Assembly (NCBI GenBank): GCA_032207245.1
Contig: CM063499.1
Location: 29,919,993-29,983,992 of the forward strand
Direction: 5' to 3'
Source: Pardosa pseudoannulata
Taxonomy: Eukaryota > Arthropoda > Arachnida > Araneae > Lycosidae
Length of the DNA: 64,000 nt
Under the pieces are notes generated by a model that did no database searches, had not been told where the DNA came from, and worked only from the letters and a program-made list of their open reading frames with translations. Positions 12,427 to 24,534 of this stretch are shown one piece after another (position 1 is the stretch's first letter; every line of letters begins with the position of its first letter). A program made the position numbers and the translations under genes.

Positions 12427-12600
12427 TGAGCAATGGCAGAATGTGCATGTTTTTTGGGTACAGGTGTTCAAGGGTTCTAATCCCGCTTAAGACATGAATG
12501 ATTGTAGCCGTTCGTAATCGGCTTTAAGCAGTAAATCCTGGTCTCGATTAGATTTCGTCTAGCAAAACAGGAGATCGTAGCACTCCAAATCACCAAAACA
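12427..12600 (+). mobile_element. SINE-A copy, diverged
   Basis: A degenerate head, then gggttctaatcccgc, gtagccgttcgtaatcggct, taagcagtaaatcctggtct and gatcgtagcactccaaat. Third of a close group of SINE-A copies (with 12,110 and 12,250), all on the plus strand. Confidence 0.65.
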
Positions 12601-13615
12601 AACGAAGCACTTACATTGCTGATTTTTGAGAGTATTTGAAAGTGTCTTCCAAAAGTTTTAACGAATATTAGTATTATTGAAAATACTATGAATATAAAAA
12701 TTATTTTTGAGAAATAACGCTAAGATTCTCTTCCTGTCAGAATTAATCTTAAAATTTGTCTGTTGAAACATCTAATAACTTCATTCCTTAAATTAATGAA
12801 TTGATTTTCATGAAAAAATACACCGGAATTCGGAGAGTATCTAAAGTGATGCCAGCTGTACTACACATTTTAGATGGTTGCTAAATTTAGATTTCCATTT
12901 CAATTAATGATCTAAAAAACATGGGATGCGTATTAAAAAGAATAACAAGTTATTTCGTGTTTTATAAGTTTTGATTCAGCAAAACTTGTTACAACATAAT
13001 AATGTTCAATTGCAATACTACTGCAAAAGGATGAAAATAATTGTGGCTATCTCAGGGCTCAAGAAAAAAAAATTGACCAAACATAATTTACATTCTGTTG
13101 TAGGTTTATAATTTTATTATAAACAAATAGTATTATAAAAATTCCGATATAAAACTTATTTCAATGTAGTTGTAAAACTAGGAAGCACATACTTGGTTAA
13201 ACCTTCAGTTTAATACTATATGCCATCGCCATATAGTAAGAAGTTCTCAGTGTTACTATAAATAAAATAAAAGATTCAAATGTTTCATTCCTTAATGAAG
13301 TTTAATTTCAAATGATTGTATTTAAAAATTTCTAATCCTGTTTTATAATAACTTTCTTACATATTATGTTTATCAAAAAATTCTGTCATACATTAATGTT
13401 CCTTTATATTCTATCGTTATTTTTTTATACCTTTACAACAGTATTTTTGCGGTAATTCCTCTTTCCAGCAAAATAAGCAAAAAGTACCTATAACTATATA
13501 TAATATTCTTATATTTTCTACTCATGTTGTACATAGAGCATTTTCGTATAACAGTTATGCGTACAATTTTTGGCAAAATTATTAATTCATGGTTTAGTAT
13601 ATTGTGAACTACTAG
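12601..13615. other. AT-rich DNA with no recognisable feature
   Basis: No repeat relatives or coding signals seen before the satellite array. Confidence 0.45.
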
Positions 13616-14909
13616 GCGAAACTTGCAATGTTCGATTAATCTTAAAACGTGTACTCATGTATAGTGCACTCATGCTAAATGATAATATAGTCAAATTGAA
13701 ATTCTTGCAAGACAACTCTGCATCTCGGCGTCTGTTAAATATTTACACTTCAAAATTTCAAGTAGCAATTTTAAAGATTAAATTGGTTTTTCAGTGAATC
13801 TTTATTTTTGTAATTTATTTGAAATTTCCTGTACTACAAGAATAATCTTGCAAGGCTATATTATTCTAAAATTATGTGTACTCATTTTAGTGCACCCACA
13901 TTAGTTGTTAGGCCATCGCATTGACATTTAAGCAGAGCAACTGTTCTTCCCGGCAGTTTCAAGTTAATCTATACTTGAAATGGCATAGTTGCCTCTTGTT
14001 ATTTTGCCGGTAGATTTAAATATATTTTCCATACAATATTTGTCAATTTCTCATTTGCTTCATCCTGTATTAATAGAAGAGAGTTGCAAAGCTAGATTAT
14101 TCTAAAAGTATGTGTACTCATTTTAGTGCACCCACATTAAATGTTAGGGCCGTCGTATTGACATTTAAGCAGAGCAACTGTTCTTCCCGGCAATTTCATG
14201 TAAATCTATACTTGAAATGGCATAGTTGCCTCTAGTTATTTTGCCGGTATATTTAAATATATATTTCCCCTACAATATTTGTCAGTTTCTCATATTTGCT
14301 GCATAATATATTACTAGAAGAGAGTTGCAAAGCTAGATTATTCTAAAATTATGTGTACTCATTTTAGTGCACCCACATTAAATGTTAGGGCCGTCGTATT
14401 GACATTTAAGCAGAGCAACTGTTCTTCCCGGCAATTTCAAGTAAATCTATACTTGAAATGGCATAGTTGCCTCTAGTTATTTTGCCGGTATATTTAAATA
14501 TATATTTCCCCTACAATATTTGTCAGTTTCTCATATTTGCTGCATAATATATTACTAGAAGAGAGTTGCAAAGCTAGATTATTCTAAAATTATGTGTACT
14601 CATTTTAGTGCACCCACATTAAATGTTAGGGCCGTCGTATTGACATTTAAGCAGAGCAACTGTTCTTCCCGGCAATTTCATGTAAATCTATACTTGAAAT
14701 GGCATAGTTGCCTCTAGTTATTTTGCCGGTATATTTAAATATATATTTCCCCTACAATATTTGTCAGTTTCTCATATTTGCTGCATAATATATTACTAGA
14801 AGAGAGTTGCAAAGCTAGATTATTCTAAAATTATGTGTACTCATTTTAGTGCACCCACATTAAATGTTAGGGCCGTCGTATTGACATTTAAGCAGAGCAA
14901 CTGTTCTTC

Positions 14910-14970
14910 CCGGCAATTTCAAGTAAATCTATACTTGAAATGGCATAGTTGCCTCTAGTTATTTTGCCGG
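14910..14970. repeat. Example of the satellite's nested dyad
   Basis: In this monomer ccggcaa (14,910-14,916) pairs with ttgccgg (14,964-14,970). Inside it, atttcaagta (14,916-14,925) pairs with tacttgaaat (14,932-14,941). The same arms recur in almost every unit. The second and fourth clear units carry catgta for caagta, which breaks one pair. Confidence 0.85.
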
Positions 14971-17900
14971 TATATTTAAATATATATTTCCCCTACAATA
15001 TTTGTCAGTTTCTCATATTTGCTGCATAATATATTACTAGAAGAGAGTTGCAAAGCTAGATTATTCTAAAATTATGTGTACTCATTTTAGTGCACCCACA
15101 TTAAATGTTAGGGCCGTCGTATTGACATTTAAGCAGAGCAACTGTTCTTCCCGGCAATTTCAAGTAAATCTATACTTGAAATGGCATAGTTGCCTCTAGT
15201 TATTTTGCCGGTATATTTAAATATATATTTCCCCTACAATATTTGTCAGTTTCTCATATTTGCTGCATAATATATTACTAGAAGAGAGTTGCAAAGCTAG
15301 ATTATTCTAAAATTATGTGTACTCATTTTAGTGCACCCACATTAAATGTTAGGGCCGTCGTATTGACATTTAAGCAGAGCAACTGTTCTTCCCGGCAATT
15401 TCAAGTAAATCTATACTTGAAATGGCATAGTTGCCTCTAGTTATTTTGCCGGTATATTTAAATATATATTTCCCCTACAATATTTGTCAGTTTCTCATAT
15501 TTGCTGCATAATATATTACTAGAAGAGAGTTGCAAAGCTAGATTATTCTAAAATTATGTGTACTCATTTTAGTGCACCCACATTAAATGTTAGGGCCGTC
15601 GTATTGACATTTAAGCAGAGCAACTGTTCTTCCCGGCAATTTCAAGTAAATCTATACTTGAAATGGCATAGTTGCCTCTAGTTATTTTGCCGGTATATTT
15701 AAATATATATTTCCCCTACAATATTTGTCAGTTTCTCATATTTGCTGCATAATATATTACTAGAAGAGAGTTGCAAAGCTAGATTATTCTAAAATTATGT
15801 GTACTCATTTTAGTGCACCCACATTAAATGTTAGGGCCGTCGTATTGACATTTAAGCAGAGCAACTGTTCTTCCCGGCAATTTCAAGTAAATCTATACTT
15901 GAAATGGCATAGTTGCCTCTAGTTATTTTGCCGGTATATTTAAATATATATTTCCCCTACAATATTTGTCAGTTTCTCATATTTGCTGCATAATATATTA
16001 CTAGAAGAGAGTTGCAAAGCTAGATTATTCTAAAATTATGTGTACTCATTTTAGTGCACCCACATTAAATGTTAGGGCCGTCGTATTGACATTTAAGCAG
16101 AGCAACTGTTCTTCCCGGCAATTTCAAGTAAATCTATACTTGAAATGGCATAGTTGCCTCTAGTTATTTTGCCGGTATATTTAAATATATATTTCCCCTA
16201 CAATATTTGTCAGTTTCTCATATTTGCTGCATAATATATTACTAGAAGAGAGTTGCAAAGCTAGATTATTCTAAAATTATGTGTACTCATTTTAGTGCAC
16301 CCACATTAAATGTTAGGGCCGTCGTATTGACATTTAAGCAGAGCAACTGTTCTTCCCGGCAATTTCAAGTAAATCTATACTTGAAATGGCATAGTTGCCT
16401 CTAGTTATTTTGCCGGTATATTTAAATATATATTTCCCCTACAATATTTGTCAGTTTCTCATATTTGCTGCATAATATATTACTAGAAGAGAGTTGCAAA
16501 GCTAGATTATTCTAAAATTATGTGTACTCATTTTAGTGCACCCACATTAAATGTTAGGGCCGTCGTATTGACATTTAAGCAGAGCAACTGTTCTTCCCGG
16601 CAATTTCAAGTAAATCTATACTTGAAATGGCATAGTTGCCTCTAGTTATTTTGCCGGTATATTTAAATATATATTTCCCCTACAATATTTGTCAGTTTCT
16701 CATATTTGCTGCATAATATATTACTAGAAGAGAGTTGCAAAGCTAGATTATTCTAAAATTATGTGTACTCATTTTAGTGCACCCACATTAAATGTTAGGG
16801 CCGTCGTATTGACATTTAAGCAGAGCAACTGTTCTTCCCGGCAATTTCAAGTAAATCTATACTTGAAATGGCATAGTTGCCTCTAGTTATTTTGCCGGTA
16901 TATTTAAATATATATTTCCCCTACAATATTTGTCAGTTTCTCATATTTGCTGCATAATATATTACTAGAAGAGAGTTGCAAAGCTAGATTATTCTAAAAT
17001 TATGTGTACTCATTTTAGTGCACCCACATTAAATGTTAGGGCCGTCGTATTGACATTTAAGCAGAGCAACTGTTCTTCCCGGCAATTTCAAGTAAATCTA
17101 TACTTGAAATGGCATAGTTGCCTCTAGTTATTTTGCCGGTATATTTAAATATATATTTCCCCTACAATATTTGTCAGTTTCTCATATTTGCTGCATAATA
17201 TATTACTAGAAGAGAGTTGCAAAGCTAGATTATTCTAAAATTATGTGTACTCATTTTAGTGCACCCACATTAAATGTTAGGGCCGTCGTATTGACATTTA
17301 AGCAGAGCAACTGTTCTTCCCGGCAATTTCAAGTAAATCTATACTTGAAATGGCATAGTTGCCTCTAGTTATTTTGCCGGTATATTTAAATATATATTTC
17401 CCCTACAATATTTGTCAGTTTCTCATATTTGCTGCATAATATATTACTAGAAGAGAGTTGCAAAGCTAGATTATTCTAAAATTATGTGTACTCATTTTAG
17501 TGCACCCACATTAAATGTTAGGGCCGTCGTATTGACATTTAAGCAGAGCAACTGTTCTTCCCGGCAATTTCAAGTAAATCTATACTTGAAATGGCATAGT
17601 TGCCTCTAGTTATTTTGCCGGTATATTTAAATATATATTTCCCCTACAATATTTGTCAGTTTCTCATATTTGCTGCATAATATATTACTAGAAGAGAGTT
17701 GCAAAGCTAGATTATTCTAAAATTATGTGTACTCATTTTAGTGCACCCACATTAAATGTTAGGGCCGTCGTATTGACATTTAAGCAGAGCAACTGTTCTT
17801 CCCGGCAATTTCAAGTAAATCTATACTTGAAATGGCATAGTTGCCTCTAGTTATTTTGCCGGTATATTTAAATATATATTTCCCCTACAATATTTGTCAG

Positions 17901-18089
17901 TTTCTCATATTTGCTGCATAATATATTACTAGAAGAGAGTTGCAAAGCTAGATTATTCTAAAATTATGTGTACTCATTTTAGTGCACCCACATTAAATGT
18001 TAGGGCCGTCGTATTGACATTTAAGCAGAGCAACTGTTCTTCCCGGCAATTTCAAGTAAATCTATACTTGAAATGGCATAGTTGCCTCT

Positions 18090-18215
18090 AGTTATTTTGC
18101 CGGTACATTTAAATATTTATTTCCCCTACAACATACTTTTTCAAAAAGCCAATTTCTCAAATTTGCTTCATCCTGTATTTTTAGAAGAGAGTTGCAAAGC
18201 TAGATTATTCTAAAA
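18090..18215 (+). repeat. Variant monomer junction inside the array
   Basis: Here the spacing to the next anchor is 252 bp instead of 241, and the segment after cccctacaa differs, with cttcatcctgtattt in place of gctgcataatatatta. The edge monomers near 14,060 and 19,125 carry the same variant form, so the array mixes two subtypes. Confidence 0.8.
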
Positions 18216-19262
18216 TTATGTGTACTCATTTTAGTGCACCCACATTAAATGTTAGGGCCGTCGTATTGACATTTAAGCAGAGCAACTGTTCTTCCCGGCA
18301 ATTTCAAGTAAATCTATACTTGAAATGGCATAGTTGCCTCTAGTTATTTTGCCGGTATATTTAAATATATATTTCCCCTACAATATTTGTCAGTTTCTCA
18401 TATTTGCTGCATAATATATTACTAGAAGAGAGTTGCAAAGCTAGATTATTCTAAAATTATGTGTACTCATTTTAGTGCACCCACATTAAATGTTAGGGCC
18501 GTCGTATTGACATTTAAGCAGAGCAACTGTTCTTCCCGGCAATTTCAAGTAAATCTATACTTGAAATGGCATAGTTGCCTCTAGTTATTTTGCCGGTATA
18601 TTTAAATATATATTTCCCCTACAATATTTGTCAGTTTCTCATATTTGCTGCATAATATATTACTAGAAGAGAGTTGCAAAGCTAGATTATTCTAAAATTA
18701 TGTGTACTCATTTTAGTGCACCCACATTAAATGTTAGGGCCGTCGTATTGACATTTAAGCAGAGCAACTGTTCTTCCCGGCAATTTCAAGTAAATCTATA
18801 CTTGAAATGGCATAGTTGCCTCTAGTTATTTTGCCGGTATATTTAAATATATATTTCCCCTACAATATTTGTCAGTTTCTCATATTTGCTGCATAATATA
18901 TTACTAGAAGAGAGTTGCAAAGCTAGATTATTCTAAAATTATGTGTACTCATTTTAGTGCACCCACATTAAATGTTAGGGCAGTCGCATTGACATTTAAG
19001 CAGAGCAACTGTTCTTCCCGGCAATTTCAAGTAAATCTATACTTGAAATGGCATAGTTTCCTCTAGTTATTTTGCCGGTACATTTAAATATATTTCCCCT
19101 TACAATATTTGTCAATTACTCAAATTTGCTTCATCCTGTATTTATAGAAGAGAGTTGCAAAGCTAGATTATTCTAAAATTATGTGTACTCATTTTAGTGC
19201 ACCCACATTAAATGTTATGGCAGTCTTTTGTCAATTAAGCAGAGGAACCCGTCTTGTGTGTT

Positions 19263-20335
19263 CAAAAAATTTCAATTAGGTGTTTAGTTGAAATTTGAAG
19301 TTTTTTAGCACTTAAACTAATTAGTTTTTACTTGTTTTAGTGTATTTATAATCTTATAGTTTTAATTTTTTTGAGTGTTTGTGTAGTTCTAATTAACTTT
19401 AAATTTCTCTTAAAATTATTTAATTTCTAACTTTAATGTAACAGAAATAAATGTTTGTCCTAGTCACCTTGTTTAATCTGGATTTTTCTTCATATTAATG
19501 ACATTTTATTAAAACATTGATTTATTTTGTTGCTTCTTTTTCATTAATATTTACATAGGTTTTTTTCGTATATTAAATTTGTTTTAGAGGGTATGAAATA
19601 CGGTAATATTAAAGATTTTTATTTGGGAATGAAACAAATTCTGTTGTCTGCCATTTCTACTTAAATCGCCTTATGTTCTTTGACACTCCTTTCTTCTAGT
19701 GCTAGTAAAGCACCCTTGAATTACTTTATTTCGGTATCGGAAAGGACGCAATAGGAGTACGTTATATCTGTAGGGCTAAAATGTTTACTTTTCTCAAATT
19801 TTGATTTGTAAACAAGAATACATGTATAGATGTAAATCACCGTAAGATATTACATAAGAAACCACCGTATGAAATTTATGTAATGTACCCAAATTATGTG
19901 AATTATTTTTGTGAAATGTGGGTGGTTTCCTTTATACATATACACCTGCATGTAAAAGTCCGGGGCTTTTATGTGTGCAGTCCTTGCATGCAACCAGGCG
20001 GAAAAATTTTAGGGCACTTTGCAGAGTATTTAGTGAGTATATGCATGGATATTGGGCTGTTAAATACTTTCTTATATCCAATTGTCTAATAGGCCCATTT
20101 CCATTATATGTCTCAATGCGAAAATGTAGTTTATATTAGAAAGAATCTGCAATTATATTTTGGATATCTTCTCCATAATGTAGATCCAAATAAACATACA
20201 GTAATTCCACAAGATAATAAAATTTAGATAGTCGTATGTAAAACATTTTTATTTTACTGAGACTTACAAATTAGCCATTTTACATTCAGACCCATTATTC
20301 GCGTCGAGTGTAAACCGCAACAAAGTACTAATAAG
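19263..20335. other. No recognisable feature
   Basis: AT-rich DNA beyond the satellite. The first 40 bases after the last monomer are still weakly similar to the unit. Short ORFs at 19,883-20,139 have no family motif. Confidence 0.45.
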
Positions 20336-20515
20336 TTTGCTTTGATCTAGAGAGCTACAGTGTACTGTTTTGCTATATGATAGTGTAATGAGATGAGATC
20401 TACTGCTAAAGCGGATTCCAAGCGTCTATGAACATCCGTGGCCGGCAGTGGGATTCGAACCCGGGAAATGTGGTACCGAAGAATAGTGCTCTTCCCATTC
20501 ATCAATAGTTTTGCA
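20336..20515 (-). mobile_element. SINE-A copy, diverged
   Basis: On the minus strand, with B-box complement ggattcgaacc, ttccaagcgtctatgaacat and the tail region ctacagtgtactgttttgc. Full-length but much mutated. Confidence 0.7.
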
Positions 20516-20974
20516 ATGTGCAAGAAAAATTAAATTTTTCGTGGTTTTGGGACCTAATATAAACTTTTGAAAAAGTAATGATCTGAACTTATTTCTCTAG
20601 AATACGCACGTGCGTAAGCTCCCGAGAAATTTAGTATCCATTATTTGTCTTTGATCTGAATTAAACTTCTGCTCAGATTTAAGATGAAGAATGAACGTTA
20701 GCTTAATGATTTATCACGCTAATTTTTTTTATCATATTACTACAATGTAAAGAACTTGTATTTGATCTTTTAATATTTTTGTCTTTCATGTTAAATGTTA
20801 TACTGGAGATCTGTAAAAGAGCAAAATCCTGGACCACATCTTCTCTTTTTTTTTCTGCGGTGGTGTTTAAAGATTGTAGCTCCCGAAATCCAATTCATCT
20901 TTGGGTAAGTGCATATAGTTTTATTAATGAGTGTTTCATAAAAGCATTTAAGTGTTATGTACTTATATTTATAA
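20516..20974. other. No recognisable feature
   Basis: AT-rich spacer between a SINE-A and a TA-flanked transposon. Confidence 0.4.
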
Positions 20975-20976
20975 TA

Positions 20977-21668
20977 CAGGGTGTCTATAAAAGAACTCCG
21001 GGGTTTTAAAAATTCATATCTCACTAACTATAAAAGATAGCAAAATTTAGTCGATTTCTCTGAAAAGAGTAGCTCAAAAAGTTTTACTCATACCATTTGG
21101 GAATGTTTGTATCAACTATTGGCAGCGCTGCAGGGCGTTGACCTTGAAAGGACGTCGCGAAATTTGAAATGATGGCAACTCCGCAACAAAAGGCTCAATG
21201 TGTTATTTGGCTCATAGAAACGAAGTCTGTAGTTTCCGTACAAAGAAAGTCGACGTAATATGGTGTTAACATCTGACAAAACCATTCGTCAATGGTTCAG
21301 TGCATTTAAGGAAACTTTTGAAGCAAAAGTTGCCTAGGCCAAGTGTGTCTCAAGAAAAGTGGAAACTCCGGATTTTTTCTTCTATATTTCTTTGTATGCA
21401 GAGAAAATTCGTGATGTTCAACATCTACGAATAGTCAATTGTGTGGCAACCGTCCCCCCAGACATGCTCGCCAGGACATGGGAAGAGGTAAAATACCGTT
21501 TAGACGTCTGCCGTGCCACTAACGGGGCTCATATAGAACTTTACTAATTGTTAAAAAAAAAACTTGAAAATGTAAGCTTGCCAGTCATGTATAAAACATG
21601 TATGTATGTTTTTTATTTCATTAAAATATTTTGCCTCAAAACCCCGGAGTTCTTTTATAGACACCCTG
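20977..21668 (+). mobile_element. Tc1/mariner-superfamily deletion derivative with long inverted ends
   Basis: Terminal inverted repeats of about 32 bp appear perfect: cagggtgtctataaaagaac continuing into ccggggtttt at the left, with the exact complement at the right. TA flanks both ends (20,975-20,976; 21,669-21,670). At 692 bp it retains only the two ends of a transposase gene. Perfect ends suggest recent mobilisation by an intact relative elsewhere. Confidence 0.85.
21169..21546 (+). pseudogene. Transposase remnant: N-terminal HTH part joined to C-terminus
   Basis: From ATG 21,169 the frame reads MMATPQQKAQCVIWLIETKS and VVSVQRK, the start of a helix-turn-helix (DUF4817-like) domain seen in arthropod Tc1/mariner-like transposases. 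A +1 shift near 21,255 then gives DKTIRQWFSAFKET. After a large deletion the frame at 21,359-21,547 gives the C-terminus, with PPDMLARTWEEVKYRLDVCR and ending GAHIELY. The catalytic centre is absent. Cannot be active; it can only be moved in trans. Confidence 0.65.
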
Positions 21669-21978
21669 TATAGAATTTACGAATTTGTTTCATGGGCCAT
21701 AGTTTGATTAGTTTTATGACAAAGTATAATTTTCAAAGTATATATATAAGGAAGAAATAGCATGAAGCCTAGAAAATTATACAAAGATATTTAATAAAAG
21801 AAATATAAACTATTATTTATATTCAAAACATTCATTATTTCTATTGGTTAAATTATTTATATTTGATACATTCCTGTAAGTATATCAATACAAGGGTTAC
21901 TCTGAAATTTTTGAGATACAACTATGCTTTTAAAATTATACTTACAAAATTTTATGTGTGTTCAAAGTAGTCTCCTCC

Positions 21979-22934
21979 ATGGTTCAGACGGGTGCTTAAA
22001 ATCCTTAAAAAGTGCTTATTTTGTAGATCCATTTTTAAGGTCCCTAATAAGTCCTTAAAAAGTGCTTAGTTTTCTTTTCGTAGCCTTAAAATTTATAATT
22101 TTTTCTGAGTGCTCAAAAAGTGCTTATTTTTTTCCAAATATTGGTTGCTGAATTTTTATTTCCCTTGGTAATTAAATGTCAATCCATTCAACAAAGCTAA
22201 AGATAAGAAAGAAGAGTTAGACTAATTAAAAAAATGTATAGGAGAAAAGAAAAATTAACTTCAAAATTAGACATATTCTCTCCCTTCCTATATTTTTTGG
22301 TTCTCATCTTCTATTGTGAATGGAAATAGTTCTTCAGTTACATTTTTAAAATAGCATTGATAATTTCTTGAATCTTGTTTTGAGTGTGTCATAATTAAAA
22401 CTTTTTTAGTGTAGATACTGCATCTTCTTTTCTCTCTGTCTCCCTGTGTGTGTTTGTGTGTGTGTGAATATTTACCTGTTTATAATACAGAAGTACTTTT
22501 TATTATATAATTTTACATCTATGTTGCTGTAAAAATACTGTTGCTATGATGTGAAACTTGATCTTCCACCACAGATAGTACTTTAACTTTACAAATATTT
22601 CAGATTTGTTTAGAGAAGGGGGGGGGGCATTTGATCAGTAAGGACTATTGCTGTTCTAAAAGATGTGTTAACATAAAGTATGAGATATTAACAATTGTGT
22701 TTAATAAAATTATTAAATTATCTATATATATTTAATGTCATTTTACAAGTCATAAAGCTCATGAAAAGCTTCATGAAAATCGTAAAGCTTAAAAATCTTA
22801 AAGCTCATCTTAAAGCTTAATTTTTAAGCTTTAGCTGTAGGTTGATCATAGTACAATGAAAATTTAGGTGCTTAAAAAGTGCTTAAAAGGTGCTTAAAAA
22901 GTTAATTTTTTTTCTGTGGAAAGAGTCTGAACCT
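21979..22934. mobile_element. hAT-like non-autonomous element with gtgcttaaaaa repeats
   Basis: Inserted in the mariner C-terminus. It begins with ggttcagac and ends with the exact complement gtctgaacc. Flanks tctcctcc (21,971-21,978) and tgtcctcc (22,935-22,942) fit an 8-bp duplication with one mismatch. Both ends carry repeats of ttaaaaagtgctta. The same right end occurs at 29,934-29,996. The 8-bp duplication suggests hAT; the terminal bases are not decisive. Non-coding. Confidence 0.55.
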
Positions 22935-22942
22935 TGTCCTCC

Positions 22943-23949
22943 AGCATCGATACACTTTTGTAGACGAATTTTAAACAGATTAAATGCCTCAAACCATTCA
23001 TGTCTTGGAATAGATGACAAAATGCATTTATAGCCACATCAGTCTCTTCTGAATGAAAACGATGTCTCTGTAAGTTCTTCCTCAGATTAAAGAATAACCT
23101 AAAGGCACACATAGCTAGATCAGGTGAATAAGGTGGATGTTCTATCACTTTAATTTGTTTTCGTTTAAGAAACTCAACTGTTAATCCGGCCGTATGTGAA
23201 GATGCATTGTCATGGTGAAGTGTTAGTCCTTAACATTTCCTTCTTGTAGGATTTGTGGAAGGCGTTTAGTGGTATACCAGTTTGCTGTTACTTTCTTCTG
23301 TCTTTCCAACTTGGTGGCTTTGACCAATTCCGTACTTCTGAAGAAAACGGCTTGCATCTTTTTTTTTTCAGTGCGCGTTGTCTTTTAACCATTGTGGGCT
23401 TGGGATCATCTTCAAAGACCCATAGTTTTCTTTCTTGAAGTATTGAAACATCAAAACTGTATGTAAGTTTAATCTCCCGTTTCAATTTTAGAAATGATGT
23501 GGTGGCTACCATCAATTCGCAATTTAAGATTTTCTTTGCTGATTCTGACACGATCCCCTTTTTGGTGCTCAGTTAGATTATGGGGAACCTAACGGCAAAC
23601 TACTTTTTCATATGTAGTTCTTCATTAATAATTTTTGTATGGCTGCGGATCCAATGTTAAGTTTCTTGTGTATAATTTGATAGGTGCAGCGATTATTATC
23701 ATCCATTAACATTTTTCGTATGGCAGACACATTATCCGGGATGACTACCGACAGCGGCCTTCCTGTGTGTTCTTCATCCTGAAGAAAATTGCGACCTCTG
23801 CTATATTCTTTAAACCATCTGAATACAGTAGCACGAGCTGGAGATTCATCACCAAATGCCAAATGCAACCGTTGAAAGCATTCTTGATTTAATCCTGCTT
23901 TAAAATCGTAGAAAATCATAGCTCGAAAATGACCTCGCATCAACTCCAT
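22943..23949 (-). pseudogene. mariner transposase pseudogene (DD34D type, third Asp lost)
   Basis: Starting at Met 23,949 the protein has the mariner HTH region, with FYDFKAGLNQECFQRLHLAF, FRWFKEYSRG and a GRP linker. The next piece (23,288-23,551) has LWVFEDDPKPTMVKR. Then HHDNASSHTAGL holds the second catalytic Asp. The C-terminal piece (22,894-23,148) has EHPPYSPDLAMCAF, where the third Asp expected after Cys is Ala. Spacing between the second Asp and that position is 34 residues. Frame changes occur near 23,580 and 23,200. It differs clearly in sequence from the mariners at 48,213 and 52,550. Confidence 0.75.
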
Positions 23950-24112
23950 TTTCTATTCTGTTTAAAATTTATTCTACGTTAAACAAGTTGAAGTAACTCG
24001 TCTCCTGTGTTAAAATAAGTTGTATTTTAAAATTAAACCGTTATTATTTTGTAAATTCTCATCTGCACGTACCTAAAAAATTTCACACAATTTCACCCTC
24101 CTATGCAAAGAA

Positions 24113-24530
24113 ATTCTCCGTATTTAACAGTTTAAGTCTTTATAGATCTTTTAATTCCGAAGTACTTCATAATTTTGTTTTTGGATCATTATTACGAATT
24201 ATCACGTAATTGAGACTTTGGATTCAAAGTGCTACGTTTACCTTTTTTCTAGACGATTAGAAAATCGACACCTTCAGTCGACAAAAGGAATTTTGAAAAC
24301 TAATTGGTTATGTGAGCCGTTTTCTTTGAAAGAGGGGTAAGTCCATTTTGACAAAAAATTAGTTAATGATAACAATGAATACAATTTACTATAATTTATG
24401 TAAAATTACTAGTGTTACATAAAATTAGTGTAATGACATACATCCATATTTTTCAAAGCATCCCTGTCTTTTCTTTTTTCTCCGTTTTACAGGCTTATTT
24501 TGGTCAACTTATTTATGAATTGTTTTAGTA
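24113..24530. other. No recognisable feature
   Basis: AT-rich spacer upstream of dispersed repeat D. Confidence 0.4.
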
Positions 24531-24534
24531 TTTT

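Larger units (their letters stand above)
13622..19262 (+). repeat. Tandem satellite array, 241-bp monomer, about 24 units
   Basis: The anchor tgcaccca recurs at 13,891, 14,127, 14,368, 14,609, 14,850, then every 241 bp to 17,983, then 18,235, 18,476, 18,717, 18,958 and 19,198. A decayed monomer upstream has its anchor at 13,665. Units from about 14,340 to 18,090 look identical apart from rare single-base differences. The outermost units and one at 18,090-18,190 are diverged. Each unit holds a 10-bp inverted repeat (atttcaagta / tacttgaaat, 6-bp spacer) nested inside ccggcaa / ttgccgg. No ORF runs through the unit. Identical centre and decayed edges fit unequal crossing-over. The role is unknown: centromeric or heterochromatic satellite, or a transcribed hairpin array, are possibilities. 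Confidence 0.95.
21887..24112 (-). mobile_element. Decayed mariner element split by another element
   Basis: A minus-strand mariner. Its 3' end is at 21,887-21,978, with an end like caagggttactctgaaattt and codons for GGDYFE. Its body resumes at about 22,935 and reaches the start codon at 23,949. A possible 5' end with related motif aaaaaatttcac lies near 24,065-24,112. The 956-bp insert at 21,979-22,934 interrupts the C-terminal codons. Frameshifts and a lost catalytic residue show it is long dead. Confidence 0.65.

Noticed and set aside
13622..19262. CRISPR-like or leucine-rich-repeat-like tandem array
   Set aside because: Units are contiguous 241-bp copies without unique spacers, and no frame stays open through a unit. 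This is a eukaryotic satellite.
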